This document shows, in pieces, positions 1 to 6,231 of a DNA stretch of 8,972 bases. Source of the stretch: JBHIBR01 sp046759145 [NCBI: Nitrospinota bacterium] (lineage in GTDB: Bacteria; UBA8248); the NCBI GenBank assembly GCA_046759145.1, contig JBHIBR010000048.1, positions 1-8,972 of the forward strand, given 5' to 3'. The position numbers and the translations under genes are program-made. Below the pieces are notes generated by a model, which made no database searches, had not been told where the DNA came from, and saw nothing but the letters and a program-made list of their open reading frames with translations. Each line of letters starts with the position of its first letter. Position 1 is the stretch's first letter.

Positions 1-869
1 CGGTAGCCCAGCCCCTCCAGAGCCGGTGCGACCGCGCACCCCGGGAAACCAACTTCTCTTGTGCCCCCCACGCTTACCGGGGGCTCCAACAGAGCGGGGG
101 ATTCCCGGCCCGGCCCGATGGCCGGCACCGCCTCGAGCCCGCTCCGAACGAGGGCAGCCGTCTCCTCCAGAAGTCCCTCCTCCCACATGGCGCTGGCCCG
201 CCGGTTGATGCGTCCGTAGAGGAGCTCCCGCGGCCAGGCGAGGCCGAGGTAGAGGGGCTCTTCGAAGGAGCACACCGGGCGCCGTCGCCGCACCTCCCGG
301 AGGGGGAGCCCCCAGCGCCGCCTCAGTTCCAGGGCCCGGACGACTCGTTTGAGGTCACGGGGGTGGATGGCGGCCGCCGCCTCGGGGTCCTCGCGGGCGA
401 GACGGGCGTGAACCGCCTCCCTCCCATCCCGCCGGGCGAGCTGCGAGAGCCCCTCGCGAAAGGCGGAGTCCACCCCCTCGTCCTCGAAGAGTCCCTCGGC
501 GAGGGCGTGGACGTAGAGCCCGCTCCCCCCTGCTGCGACGGGAAGGTGGCCCCGGGCGTAGATGCCCTCGATGGCGCGCCGCGCCTCGCGCGCGAAGCGG
601 GCCGCATTGTACGACTCGGAGGGGCTGAGGAAGTCCACCATGTGGTGGGGGACCCGGGCCCGGAGGGGGGCGGAGGGTTGGGCTGTGCCGACCGCCGTCC
701 CCCGGTAGATCTGGCGGGAGTCGGCCCCCACCACCTCCCCGCCGAATCGCTCGGCGAGGGCGACGGCCAGGGCGCTTTTGCCCGAGGCGGTGGGGCCCAG
801 GAGGATGACCAGGGGCCGGGGGTCGGCTCGGAGAGGGGGGGAGGGGGGGTGCGGCCGCCCTGGGTTCAC
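1..869 (-). CDS. miaA: tRNA dimethylallyltransferase MiaA, 3' end cut by window edge
   Basis: MiaA transfers the dimethylallyl group of DMAPP to N6 of A37 in tRNAs that read codons starting with U. Seen: 289 complete codons without a stop. The P-loop GPTASGKS is at residues 25-32, DSRQIYRG at 50-57, GTAQP at 61-65, HHMVDFLSPSESY at 75-87, GGSGLY at 114-119 and IHPRDLKRVVRALEL at 168-182. All are MiaA landmarks in the right order. The last visible residues, APALEGLGYR, match the conserved (L/V)GYR/K site, so the missing part should be the C-terminal zone. The chosen start is GTG at 869-867; it overlaps the stop of the macro-domain gene as GTGA, and no other ATG, GTG or TTG lies between it and the P-loop. 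The ribosome binding site is weak, so translational coupling is likely. Two oddities: an apparent insertion at residues 246-280, and a C7-T-C7 run in codons 7-12. The family is certain; the start is less so. Confidence 0.93.
   Translation of the reverse strand, partial: MNPGRPHPPSPPLRADPRPLVILLGPTASGKSALAVALAERFGGEVVGADSRQIYRGTAVGTAQPSAPLRARVPHHMVDFLSPSESYNAARFAREARRAIEGIYARGHLPVAAGGSGLYVHALAEGLFEDEGVDSAFREGLSQLARRDGREAVHARLAREDPEAAAAIHPRDLKRVVRALELRRRWGLPLREVRRRRPVCSFEEPLYLGLAWPRELLYGRINRRASAMWEEGLLEETAALVRSGLEAVPAIGPGRESPALLEPPVSVGGTREVGFPGCAVAPALEGLGY
30..134 (-). other. In-frame insertion of about 35 codons inside miaA
   Basis: Residues 246-280 separate LVRSGL from APALEGLGYR. In known MiaA proteins (for example E. 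coli) these two elements are only a few residues apart. The segment is rich in Gly, Pro and Val. It also uses codons unlike the rest of the gene: roughly a quarter end in A or T, including GTA, ACA, AGA, GAA, GTT and GGT, while the flanks almost always end in G or C. A perfect 6-bp hairpin (GGTGCG, loop ACCG, CGCACC) sits at 25-40 on one border, and an inverted CGGTGC (24-29) / GCACCG (125-130) pair brackets the segment. The reading frame is kept. It could be a short inserted element, a lineage-specific loop, or a local sequence error. Confidence 0.6.
835..849. repeat. G7-A-G7 homopolymer tract (C7-T-C7 in miaA sense)
   Basis: Two runs of seven G separated by one A lie on the plus strand. In the miaA sense they are C7-T-C7, covering codons 7-12, upstream of the P-loop. 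Runs of this length are prone to polymerase slippage, and the plus strand could form a G-quadruplex. As read, the frame is intact. Confidence 0.9.
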
Positions 870-1399
870 ACTTCCAGCTCGTCCAGGGCGCGCTCGAAGG
901 CCGCCAGGTGCTCTTCGGTGAAGAGGACACAGGTGACCGTCTTCACGTGGCGCCCCGGCCCCTTCAGGTGGGCCGCCATGGCCCGCATCATGGCCCGGGC
1001 GGCTTCCTCGGGGGGAAAACCGCCCACCCCCGTCCCCAGGGCGGGGAAGGCGACGCTCTCCAGCGAGAGCTCCTCGGCGCGCAACAGGCTGTTGCGCGTG
1101 GCGGCCTCAATGAGAGGGGAATCGGTCCTGAGGTCCTGCCCCATGGCGGCCGCGTGGATGACGTAGCGGGCCTTGAGCGCTCCCGCGCCCGTCGCCACAG
1201 CCTCTCCGACGGGGATGGGGCCCTTGGCCACGGCCTCCCGCTCGATCTCCTTCCCGCCCTTGCGCCTGATGGCCCCCGCGACGCCCGCTCCCATCCAGAG
1301 CTGGTCGTTGGCTGCGTTGACCACGGCGTCGACCGCGCTCTCGGTGATATCGCCCCTCTCGAGGACGATGCGACCTTCGCTCACCTGCCGCTGGCGCAT
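866..1399 (-). CDS. Macro-domain protein (ADP-ribose binding or hydrolysis)
   Basis: This is a single macro domain of 177 residues. Family members bind ADP-ribose, and many hydrolyse O-acetyl-ADP-ribose or ADP-ribosyl esters on proteins or nucleic acids. Seen: GDIT at 16-19, VNAAN at 27-31, the glycine loop MGAGVAGAIRRKGG at 36-49, RYVIHAAAMG at 78-87 and the phosphate loop ALGTGVGGFP at 120-129. The glycine loop reads GAG where MacroD-type hydrolases usually have GGG, so whether it hydrolyses or only binds is open. The ATG at 1399 was chosen because GGAG lies 8 bases upstream and the macro fold begins directly after; the same frame is open further upstream, but only as antisense-like shadow of ihfB. 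It follows ihfB by 68 bases and overlaps miaA by four bases (GTGA), so it is probably co-translated with miaA. No signal peptide is seen, so it should be cytoplasmic. Confidence 0.9.
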   Translation of the reverse strand: MRQRQVSEGRIVLERGDITESAVDAVVNAANDQLWMGAGVAGAIRRKGGKEIEREAVAKGPIPVGEAVATGAGALKARYVIHAAAMGQDLRTDSPLIEAATRNSLLRAEELSLESVAFPALGTGVGGFPPEEAARAMMRAMAAHLKGPGRHVKTVTCVLFTEEHLAAFERALDELEV

Positions 1400-1416
1400 G
1401 GGCCGTCTCTCCGGGG

Positions 1417-1444
1417 AAAAGCCCCCCGCACGCGGCGCGGAGGG
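1417..1444 (-). terminator. Possible intrinsic terminator between ihfB and the macro gene
   Basis: In the minus-strand sense, an 8-bp GC-rich stem (one G-U wobble, 7-base loop) is followed by C and then TTTT. It lies in the 68-base gap after ihfB. The T tract is short, so it may be a partial terminator or an attenuating hairpin. A second, smaller stem (CCTCT / AGAGG, 1451-1465) lies directly after the ihfB stop and has no T tract. Confidence 0.35.
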
Positions 1445-1467
1445 GAAGCGCCTCTGGAGCAGAGGGC

Positions 1468-1812
1468 TCAGAGGGGGGAGCCGGAGGGATCCTTCTCGTA
1501 GGGTGTGGAAACGGGCGCTCCCGCGGCCGGCTTGGGGACGTTGTCCGCCATCTCCCGCAGCTCCTTGCCCGCCTTGAAGAAGGGGACCTTTTTGGGCGGG
1601 ATGTACACCGTGGACCCCGTGCGCGGGTTGCGGCCCTCCCGGGAGCCGCGCTGGCGCACGCGGAAGCTGCCGAAGCCGCGCAGCTCCACCTTGTCCCCCT
1701 CGCTGAGCGCCTGGACGATGCTGCCGAAGACGAGGTTCACGACGCGCTCGGTCTCTTTCTTGGTGAGGTGCATCTTCTCCGAGATTCTCTCCACCAGCTC
1801 GGCCTTCGTCAT
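1468..1812 (-). CDS. ihfB: Integration host factor beta-like / HU-family DNA-bending protein
   Basis: This is a small dimeric nucleoid protein that binds the DNA minor groove and bends DNA sharply, helping recombination, replication and transcription complexes assemble. Seen: 114 residues opening with MTKAELVERISEKMHLTKKE, the RGFGSF turn at 45-50, and the beta-arm motif GRNPRTG at 60-66 with the intercalating proline. The core closes with VPFFKAGKELRE (76-87), close to E. coli IHF-beta. The core ends near residue 91; about 23 further residues, rich in Pro, Ala and Ser, form a tail that E. coli IHF-beta (94 residues) lacks. The start is firm: AGGAGGTG lies 8 bases before the ATG. It is 85 bases downstream of sppA; that gap holds no clear promoter or terminator. 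The position after rpsA and sppA supports ihfB, but HU and IHF subunits are hard to separate by sequence alone, and the partner subunit is not here. Confidence 0.9.
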   Translation of the reverse strand: MTKAELVERISEKMHLTKKETERVVNLVFGSIVQALSEGDKVELRGFGSFRVRQRGSREGRNPRTGSTVYIPPKKVPFFKAGKELREMADNVPKPAAGAPVSTPYEKDPSGSPL

Positions 1813-1897
1813 GAGCCCGCACCTCCTCCCCTGCGGCGGGCGCCGCCCCCGCGCGATCCCTCCTCCGCCCGGGGGTCCCCGAGCCTCGGCAGCGCCC

Positions 1898-2791
1898 TCA
1901 GTACTGCCACATATATTGGAGCCGGACGGCGGGCACCCGCAGGGTCCCGCCCCAGCGCAGCACCTCCCCCGGCAGCATGAGGCGGATAAGTCGCCCGAGG
2001 AGGCCGAGCTCGGGCCTCTCCTCCACCACAGTTGGCCTCCCCGGGATGTGAGCCAGGGCAGCCGCCGCCGCCACCGCCTCTTGCAGGTTCCCCAGCTCGT
2101 CCACCAGGCCCTCTCCCTTGGCCCGCTCGCCGGAGAGCACCCGGCCGTCGGCCACGCGGCGGACGCGCTCGCGGCTCATGCGCCGGCCGCGCATCACGGC
2201 GCGCACGAACTGCTCGTAGGCGTCGTCGATGAGCCCCTGCAGCACCCGGCGGTCCGCCTCCGTCAAGCGACGGAGGGGGGAGCCCGCGTCCTTGAGGGCG
2301 CCCGTCTTCAGCACGGTGACGCCCACCCCGACCTTCTTCATCAGCTCCTCGAAGTTGGAAAGCAAGATGACCACCCCGATGCTGCCCGTGATGGTTCCCG
2401 GATTGGCGTAGATCTTCTCCGCCCCCAGCGCCACGTAGTAGCCCCCCGAGGCGGCGACGCTGCCCAGGGACGCAACCACCGGGCGGCCCTCCGCGCGGAA
2501 ATCTCTCAGCGCCTGGTAGATCTCCTGGGCCGGGCCCACCGCCCCTCCGGGGCTGTCCACCCGGACCACGAGGGCCTTGATGCTCCGGTCACGCCGGTAG
2601 CGCTCGAGGACCTCCACCACCGGACGCGAGTCGAAGATGGTGCCCTCAATCGTAAGCAGCGCCACCTTGGGCCGGCTCAGGAACGCGCGCCCGGCGGCCC
2701 ACGAGAGGGAGAGGAGCACCGCCCCCGCCCCCAGCGCCGCACCGGCCAAGATCAGGGCCGCCCCCACACCCGCTGTCGGACGCCTCCGCAT
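1898..2791 (-). CDS. sppA: Signal peptide peptidase SppA, S49 family, membrane-anchored
   Basis: SppA is a membrane-bound serine/lysine protease that degrades leftover signal peptides after secretion and may trim other membrane peptides. Seen: 297 residues, one N-terminal hydrophobic segment at about 8-31 after a basic start (MRRR), then the S49 fold. VDSPGG is at 78-83. The nucleophile Ser115 lies in AASGGYY, and the general base is probably Lys167 in GALKDAGSP. The 52-residue Ser-Lys spacing equals that of B. subtilis SppA (Ser147/Lys199). NPGTITGSIGV follows the nucleophile at 130-140. The length fits the short, single-domain type rather than the doubled E. coli form (about 618 residues). 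The ATG at 2791 follows a purine-rich GAGGCGGGGCGAGG stretch and lies 15 bases after the rpsA stop, so co-transcription is expected. The last residues, LQYMWQY, are unusually aromatic and less GC-rich. Confidence 0.95.
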   Translation of the reverse strand: MRRRPTAGVGAALILAGAALGAGAVLLSLSWAAGRAFLSRPKVALLTIEGTIFDSRPVVEVLERYRRDRSIKALVVRVDSPGGAVGPAQEIYQALRDFRAEGRPVVASLGSVAASGGYYVALGAEKIYANPGTITGSIGVVILLSNFEELMKKVGVGVTVLKTGALKDAGSPLRRLTEADRRVLQGLIDDAYEQFVRAVMRGRRMSRERVRRVADGRVLSGERAKGEGLVDELGNLQEAVAAAAALAHIPGRPTVVEERPELGLLGRLIRLMLPGEVLRWGGTLRVPAVRLQYMWQY

Positions 2792-2806
2792 GCCTCGCCC
2801 CGCCTC

Positions 2807-4588
2807 TCAGTCCTCGGTCTTCTCCTCCCCGGGCCCTTCGCCCTCGGGGGGCTCGACCGCCTCCTCCTGTGCCTGGGTTTCCCGCTCGATGATGGGCTCC
2901 TCGCCCGTGGCCTCCACGTAAGCCCGGATGCTCAAGCCGAGCTTGCGGGCCTCGCGGTCGATCTTGATGACCTTCATATGGCAGAGATCGCCCACGCCCA
3001 CCACGTCCTCGGGCTGGGCCACTTTGCCCAGGCTCAGCTCGGAGATGTGGATGAGGCCCTCCAGGTTGTCCTCAATGGCGGCGAAGGCGCCGAAGTTGGT
3101 CAGCTTCACGATGCGGCCCACCACGTCCTCGCCCACGCAATGGAGCTCGTCGATGCGGTCCCAGGGGTCCACCTGGAGCTGCTTGAGCCCGAGGGAGAGG
3201 CGCTCCTTCTTCACGTCCACATTCAGCACCACCGCCTCCACCTCGTCCCCCTTCCTGAGGACCTCCGAGGGGTGCTTAATCCGCTGGGTCCAGGACATGT
3301 CGGAGACGTGGATGAGGCCGTCGATGCCCTCCTCGAGGGCGACGAAGGCGCCAAAGTCGGTCAGGTTTCGCACCTTGCCCCGGACGCGGCTGCCGACCGA
3401 GTAGCGCTCCTCCACCACGCTCCAGGGGTTGGGCTCGACCTGCTTCATGCCCAGCGAGATCCGCCGCGCCCCCTTGTCCAGGTTGAGCACCGCCGCCTCG
3501 ATGATGTCGCCGATGTTGACGACCTTCGAGGGGTGCCGAACCCGCCGGGTCCAGCTCATCTCGCTGACGTGGACGAGTCCCTCCACCCCCTGCTCGAGCT
3601 CCACGAAGGCGCCGTAGTCGGTGATGCTCACCACCCGGCCCTTCACGCGGCTGCCCACGGGGTACTTGATGTCGGCGTCCACCCAGGGGTCGGGGGTGAT
3701 CTGCTTGTGACCCAGGGAGACCCGCTCCCGCTCCCGGTCATACTTGAGGACCACCACCTTGACCGTGTCCCCGATGGAGAACATCTCCGAGGGGTGGCCC
3801 ACCCGGCCCCAGCTCATGTCGGTGATGTGGAGGAGGCCGTCGATGCCCCCCAAGTCCACGAAGGCGCCGTACTCGGTGAGGTTCTTCACCACCCCCACGC
3901 GCCGTTGTCCCTCCTCCAGGGCGGAGAGGGTGGTCCGCTTGAGCTCCTCGCGCTCCTCCTCCAGGAGGGCGCGGCGGGAGAGGACGATGTTGCCCCGCCT
4001 GCGGTTGAGTTTGATGATCTTGAGCTGGAAGCGCCGGCCGATGTATTGGTCGAGGTTGCGCACGGGCCGCAGGTCCACCTGGGAGCCCGGCAGGAAGGCT
4101 TTGAGGCCGATGTCCACCGTGAGGCCCCCCTTGATGCGGGCCACCACCTCCCCCTCGACCAGCTCGTTGTTCTCGTAGGCGCGGGTGATCTCGTCCCACA
4201 CCTTGATGCGGTTGGCCTTCTCCTTGGAGAGGACCACCAGGCCGTCGCTGTCCTCGGCGGTCTCGAGGTAGACGTCCACCTCGTCGCCCACCTTGAGGTT
4301 GCGGCCCCCCTGGGGGAACTCCGCGAGGGAGACCGTCCCCTCGCTCTTGTAGCCCACATCGATGAGGGCGCTCTCCCCCGTGATCTCCACCACACGCCCC
4401 TTGAGGATCTCCCCCTCCTTGATGCTCTGGAGGGTCTCCGCGTAGAGCTCCTCCATCCCCTCCGCCGTCTGCTCCCCTCCCCGGGGAGCGGCCGGCCCGG
4501 CCGGAGCAGCTTTCTCAGAAGCGGTATCGGGCGAGCTTTCTGGATCGGTTACGGGAGATCCGGGACTTGTGGAGTTCTCTGACGACAT
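2807..4588 (-). CDS. rpsA: 30S ribosomal protein S1, six S1 domains
   Basis: S1 binds single-stranded mRNA on the 30S subunit and helps initiation on structured or weak-SD messages. Seen: 593 residues from the chosen ATG. Six S1/OB domains lie at roughly 59-122, 143-206, 227-294, 312-380, 397-467 and 484-554, as in E. coli S1 (557 residues). The last four are closest to one another and share the pattern TxxGAFVxLxxGxxGLxHxSxMSW with HPS. The N-terminal 40 or so residues are low-complexity (Ser, Pro, Ala, Glu), and the C-terminal tail is acidic. Start choice is uncertain. ATG at 4588 (used here) has only a weak GGGGGGTG upstream; ATG at 4621 would add 11 residues of odd composition; ATG at 4456 (MEELYAETLQSIKEG) would drop 44. 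Known rpsA genes often have a weak SD and are autoregulated by S1, which would suit the structured leader here. Confidence 0.96.
   Translation of the reverse strand: MSSENSTSPGSPVTDPESSPDTASEKAAPAGPAAPRGGEQTAEGMEELYAETLQSIKEGEILKGRVVEITGESALIDVGYKSEGTVSLAEFPQGGRNLKVGDEVDVYLETAEDSDGLVVLSKEKANRIKVWDEITRAYENNELVEGEVVARIKGGLTVDIGLKAFLPGSQVDLRPVRNLDQYIGRRFQLKIIKLNRRRGNIVLSRRALLEEEREELKRTTLSALEEGQRRVGVVKNLTEYGAFVDLGGIDGLLHITDMSWGRVGHPSEMFSIGDTVKVVVLKYDRERERVSLGHKQITPDPWVDADIKYPVGSRVKGRVVSITDYGAFVELEQGVEGLVHVSEMSWTRRVRHPSKVVNIGDIIEAAVLNLDKGARRISLGMKQVEPNPWSVVEERYSVGSRVRGKVRNLTDFGAFVALEEGIDGLIHVSDMSWTQRIKHPSEVLRKGDEVEAVVLNVDVKKERLSLGLKQLQVDPWDRIDELHCVGEDVVGRIVKLTNFGAFAAIEDNLEGLIHISELSLGKVAQPEDVVGVGDLCHMKVIKIDREARKLGLSIRAYVEATGEEPIIERETQAQEEAVEPPEGEGPGEEKTED
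2927..3910 (-). repeat. Tandem S1-domain repeats (domains 3-6 of rpsA)
   Basis: Four consecutive units of about 250 bases encode S1 domains 3 to 6. They are visibly similar at DNA level; for example, variants of GTGGATGAGGCC recur near 3051, 3309 and 3828 on the plus strand. This is internal gene duplication typical of S1, not a mobile repeat. Confidence 0.75.
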
Positions 4589-4627
4589 GGGCGATCGGCA
4601 CCCCCCATCACGACACCCCATCCCTTC

Positions 4628-4645
4628 GGGCGCCCGACGGCGCCC
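4628..4645 (-). promoter_or_regulatory. Perfect 7-bp hairpin in the rpsA leader
   Basis: In the rpsA sense, GGGCGCC, loop GTCG, then GGCGCCC make a perfect GC stem in the 96 bases between cmk and the chosen rpsA start. No T tract follows, so it is unlikely to terminate. It could control translation (autoregulation by S1 is known for rpsA in E. coli) or protect an mRNA end. The structure is clear; the role is inference. Confidence 0.5.
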
Positions 4646-4675
4646 ATCTTCCCTGCGCCCAGAGCTGAGCCAGCT

Positions 4676-4685
4676 TCACCTCCTT
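4676..4685 (-). promoter_or_regulatory. Perfect Shine-Dalgarno AAGGAGGTGA with no start codon at usable distance
   Basis: These ten bases are the exact complement of the 16S rRNA tail and begin at the last A of the cmk stop codon. No ATG, GTG or TTG follows at 4-12 bases; the nearest triplet there is a CTG out of frame with rpsA. The candidate rpsA starts are 54 and 87 bases further on. It may act as a ribosome standby or pausing site, or be coincidental. Confidence 0.45.
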
Positions 4686-5365
4686 CAGCCCTTTGCCCCA
4701 AAACGCAATTCGAATTCTTTTAGCATGAACGCGATCACCTCGTCAACCGACATGCCACTCGTATCCAAGCGGATGGCATCGTGCGCCGGCCGAAGGGGAG
4801 CCACCTCCCGCTCCCGGTCGCGCAGGTCACGCGCGCGGAGCTTCTCCGCCAACGCCTCCTTCTCTTCCCCGCCCACTCCGAGCTCGGCGAGGCGGCGCGC
4901 GACGCGCACCTCGGGCTCGGCGTCCAGGAAGAACTTGAGGGGGGCTTCCGGGAAGACCACCGTGCCGATGTCGCGACCCTCCGCGACCACTCCGCCTCGC
5001 GCGCCCAGTTGGCGCTGGAGCCCGAGCAGGGCTTTCCGCACCCCGGGGTGGGCGGATACCACCGAGGCGGCTTCCCCCGCCTTCTCCCCCCTGAGCGCCC
5101 CGCTCACCTCGCGGCCGTCCACGAACACCTCCCCCCAGCCCCCCACTCGACGAAACTCCAGCCGCATCTCCCGGCAATGGGCCAGCGCGCGCTCCGGGTC
5201 GGCGGGGTCGTCGCCCCGGGAGAGCATCCGCCACGCCAGCGCCCGGTAGAGGGAGCCCGTGTCGATGTACTCGAAGCCCAGGCGCTCGGCAAGGCCGCGG
5301 GCCGCCGTGCTCTTCCCCACCCCCGCGGGGCCATCCACCGCGACGATGGGACGCCGCTCGCTCAC
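4685..5365 (-). CDS. cmk: Cytidylate (CMP/dCMP) kinase
   Basis: Cmk phosphorylates CMP and dCMP with ATP, returning nucleotides from RNA turnover and lipid synthesis to the CTP/dCTP pools; it is cytoplasmic. Seen: 226 residues, the usual length. The P-loop GPAGVGKST is at 12-20, YIDTGSLYRALAW follows, GRDIGTVVFPEAPLKFFLDA holds the CMP site and the start of the lid, and RDLRDREREVAPLRPAHDA is the conserved C-terminal signature. The start is GTG at 5365-5363, which overlaps the tyrA stop as GTGA and puts the P-loop at the normal distance from the N-terminus. A longer frame to 5542 exists but only adds antisense-like Gly/Pro/Arg sequence inside tyrA. Direct fusion to tyrA is notable because aroA often stands between them. 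Downstream comes the rpsA leader; cmk-rpsA is a widely conserved pair. Confidence 0.96.
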   Translation of the reverse strand: MSERRPIVAVDGPAGVGKSTAARGLAERLGFEYIDTGSLYRALAWRMLSRGDDPADPERALAHCREMRLEFRRVGGWGEVFVDGREVSGALRGEKAGEAASVVSAHPGVRKALLGLQRQLGARGGVVAEGRDIGTVVFPEAPLKFFLDAEPEVRVARRLAELGVGGEEKEALAEKLRARDLRDREREVAPLRPAHDAIRLDTSGMSVDEVIAFMLKEFELRFGAKG

Positions 5366-6228
5366 CGCCCGCCCCGCGACCGGAGCCACTCGTCGCGAAG
5401 CCCCTTGGCCCGACCGAATGCCTCCTCGAGCGCCTCCGCCCGTCGGGCCTCCACCATCGCCCGGAATTTCTGCAGGGTGCCCCCGAACCGGTCGAGGGCT
5501 GCCAGGAGGGCGTCGCGGTTCTCGAGGCAGATGTCCCGCCACATGGCGGGGTCACTCGAGGCGATGCGGGTGAAGTCGCGGAAGCCGCCCGCCGCGAAGC
5601 GGAGCCCCTCGCCCTCCCCCACTGCCGCCACCAGGGCGTAGGCCACGAGGTGGGGCAGGTGGCTGATGTCGGCGAGAAGGTCGTCGTGGCGCTCGGGGGG
5701 GAGCTCCACCACCTTCGCGCCCACCCCCTCCCAGAGGGACGCCACGCGCGCGAGGGCCTCCCGGTCGGTGCGCTCGGTGGGGGTGAGGATGGTGAAATGG
5801 TCCTCGAATAGCTCCGCGAAAGAGGCCTCCACCCCCGCCCGCTCGGTTCCGGCGATGGGATGGCCGCCCACGAAGCGCACCCCGCCCAAGGGGAGCGACT
5901 CAACCGCGCGCACCAGGGGTGCCTTGACGCTCCCCACGTCGGTGAGGATGGCCCCGGGGGCGAGGTGCGGCAGGACCTCGGCGACAACGGGCGGGACGCT
6001 GCGCACGGGAGTGGCCGCTACCACCATGTCGGCGCCCTCGCAAGCCCGTCCCCGGTCGGCGTCGAATCGATCCACCACCCCGAGGGCGAGCGCCCGCTCC
6101 AGGGTCCCCAGGCTTCGGCCCGCGCCCACCACCTCCCCCACGAGCCCTCTCCCCTTGGCCGCCCGGGCGAGGGAGCCGCCGATGAGGCCGCAGCCGATGA
6201 CGGTCATCCTCTGGAACAGGGGAGCCAC
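5362..6228 (-). CDS. tyrA: Prephenate dehydrogenase (TyrA family)
   Basis: TyrA oxidatively decarboxylates prephenate (or arogenate) with NAD(P)+ on the way to tyrosine. Seen: 288 residues. The Rossmann motif GCGLIGGS is at 12-19, followed by TDVGSVKAPLV, GGHPIAGTERAG (a substrate-site His region), ISHLPHLVAYAL with a conserved His, and GGFRDFTRIASSDPAMW. Strand beta-2 ends in GAGRS (35-39) rather than an acidic residue, so NADP use is possible and the cofactor cannot be assigned. No ACT or chorismate mutase domain is attached, so feedback control by tyrosine through an ACT domain is not expected. The start is GTG at 6228, with GGAGG 7 bases upstream and only 3 bases after the hisC stop; an ATG at 6207 is an alternative that would leave one residue before the Rossmann strand. 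It ends in a GTGA overlap with cmk. Confidence 0.95.
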   Translation of the reverse strand: MAPLFQRMTVIGCGLIGGSLARAAKGRGLVGEVVGAGRSLGTLERALALGVVDRFDADRGRACEGADMVVAATPVRSVPPVVAEVLPHLAPGAILTDVGSVKAPLVRAVESLPLGGVRFVGGHPIAGTERAGVEASFAELFEDHFTILTPTERTDREALARVASLWEGVGAKVVELPPERHDDLLADISHLPHLVAYALVAAVGEGEGLRFAAGGFRDFTRIASSDPAMWRDICLENRDALLAALDRFGGTLQKFRAMVEARRAEALEEAFGRAKGLRDEWLRSRGGR

Positions 6229-6231
6229 CTC

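Noticed and set aside
1400-1822. N-terminal extension of the macro-domain frame up to 1822
   Set aside because: The added 141 residues overlap ihfB in another frame, look like shadow sequence (Arg, Gly, Pro, Gln rich), and ATG at 1399 has a good ribosome binding site.
1895-1925. AT-rich TATATG near the end of sppA as a promoter for ihfB
   Set aside because: No -35-like element lies at the right distance, and the bases are explained by the Gln-Tyr-Met-Trp codons at the sppA C-terminus.
1505-4582. A 1025-codon open frame on the plus strand, antisense to ihfB, sppA and rpsA
   Set aside because: It is rich in His, Leu, Pro, Asp and Gly with no recognisable domain and lies opposite three clear genes. 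In GC-rich DNA with few TTA, CTA or TCA codons in the sense genes, long antisense frames arise by chance.
4549-4647. A 32-codon upstream frame (ATG at 4647) overlapping the rpsA start
   Set aside because: Its start lies 28 bases past the orphan SD, it has no recognisable content, and it overlaps both the hairpin and rpsA in another frame; chance is the simpler reading.
5366-5542. N-terminal extension of cmk to 5542
   Set aside because: The added 59 residues are shadow sequence inside tyrA; the GTG at 5365 gives the normal Cmk N-terminus and a GTGA overlap.
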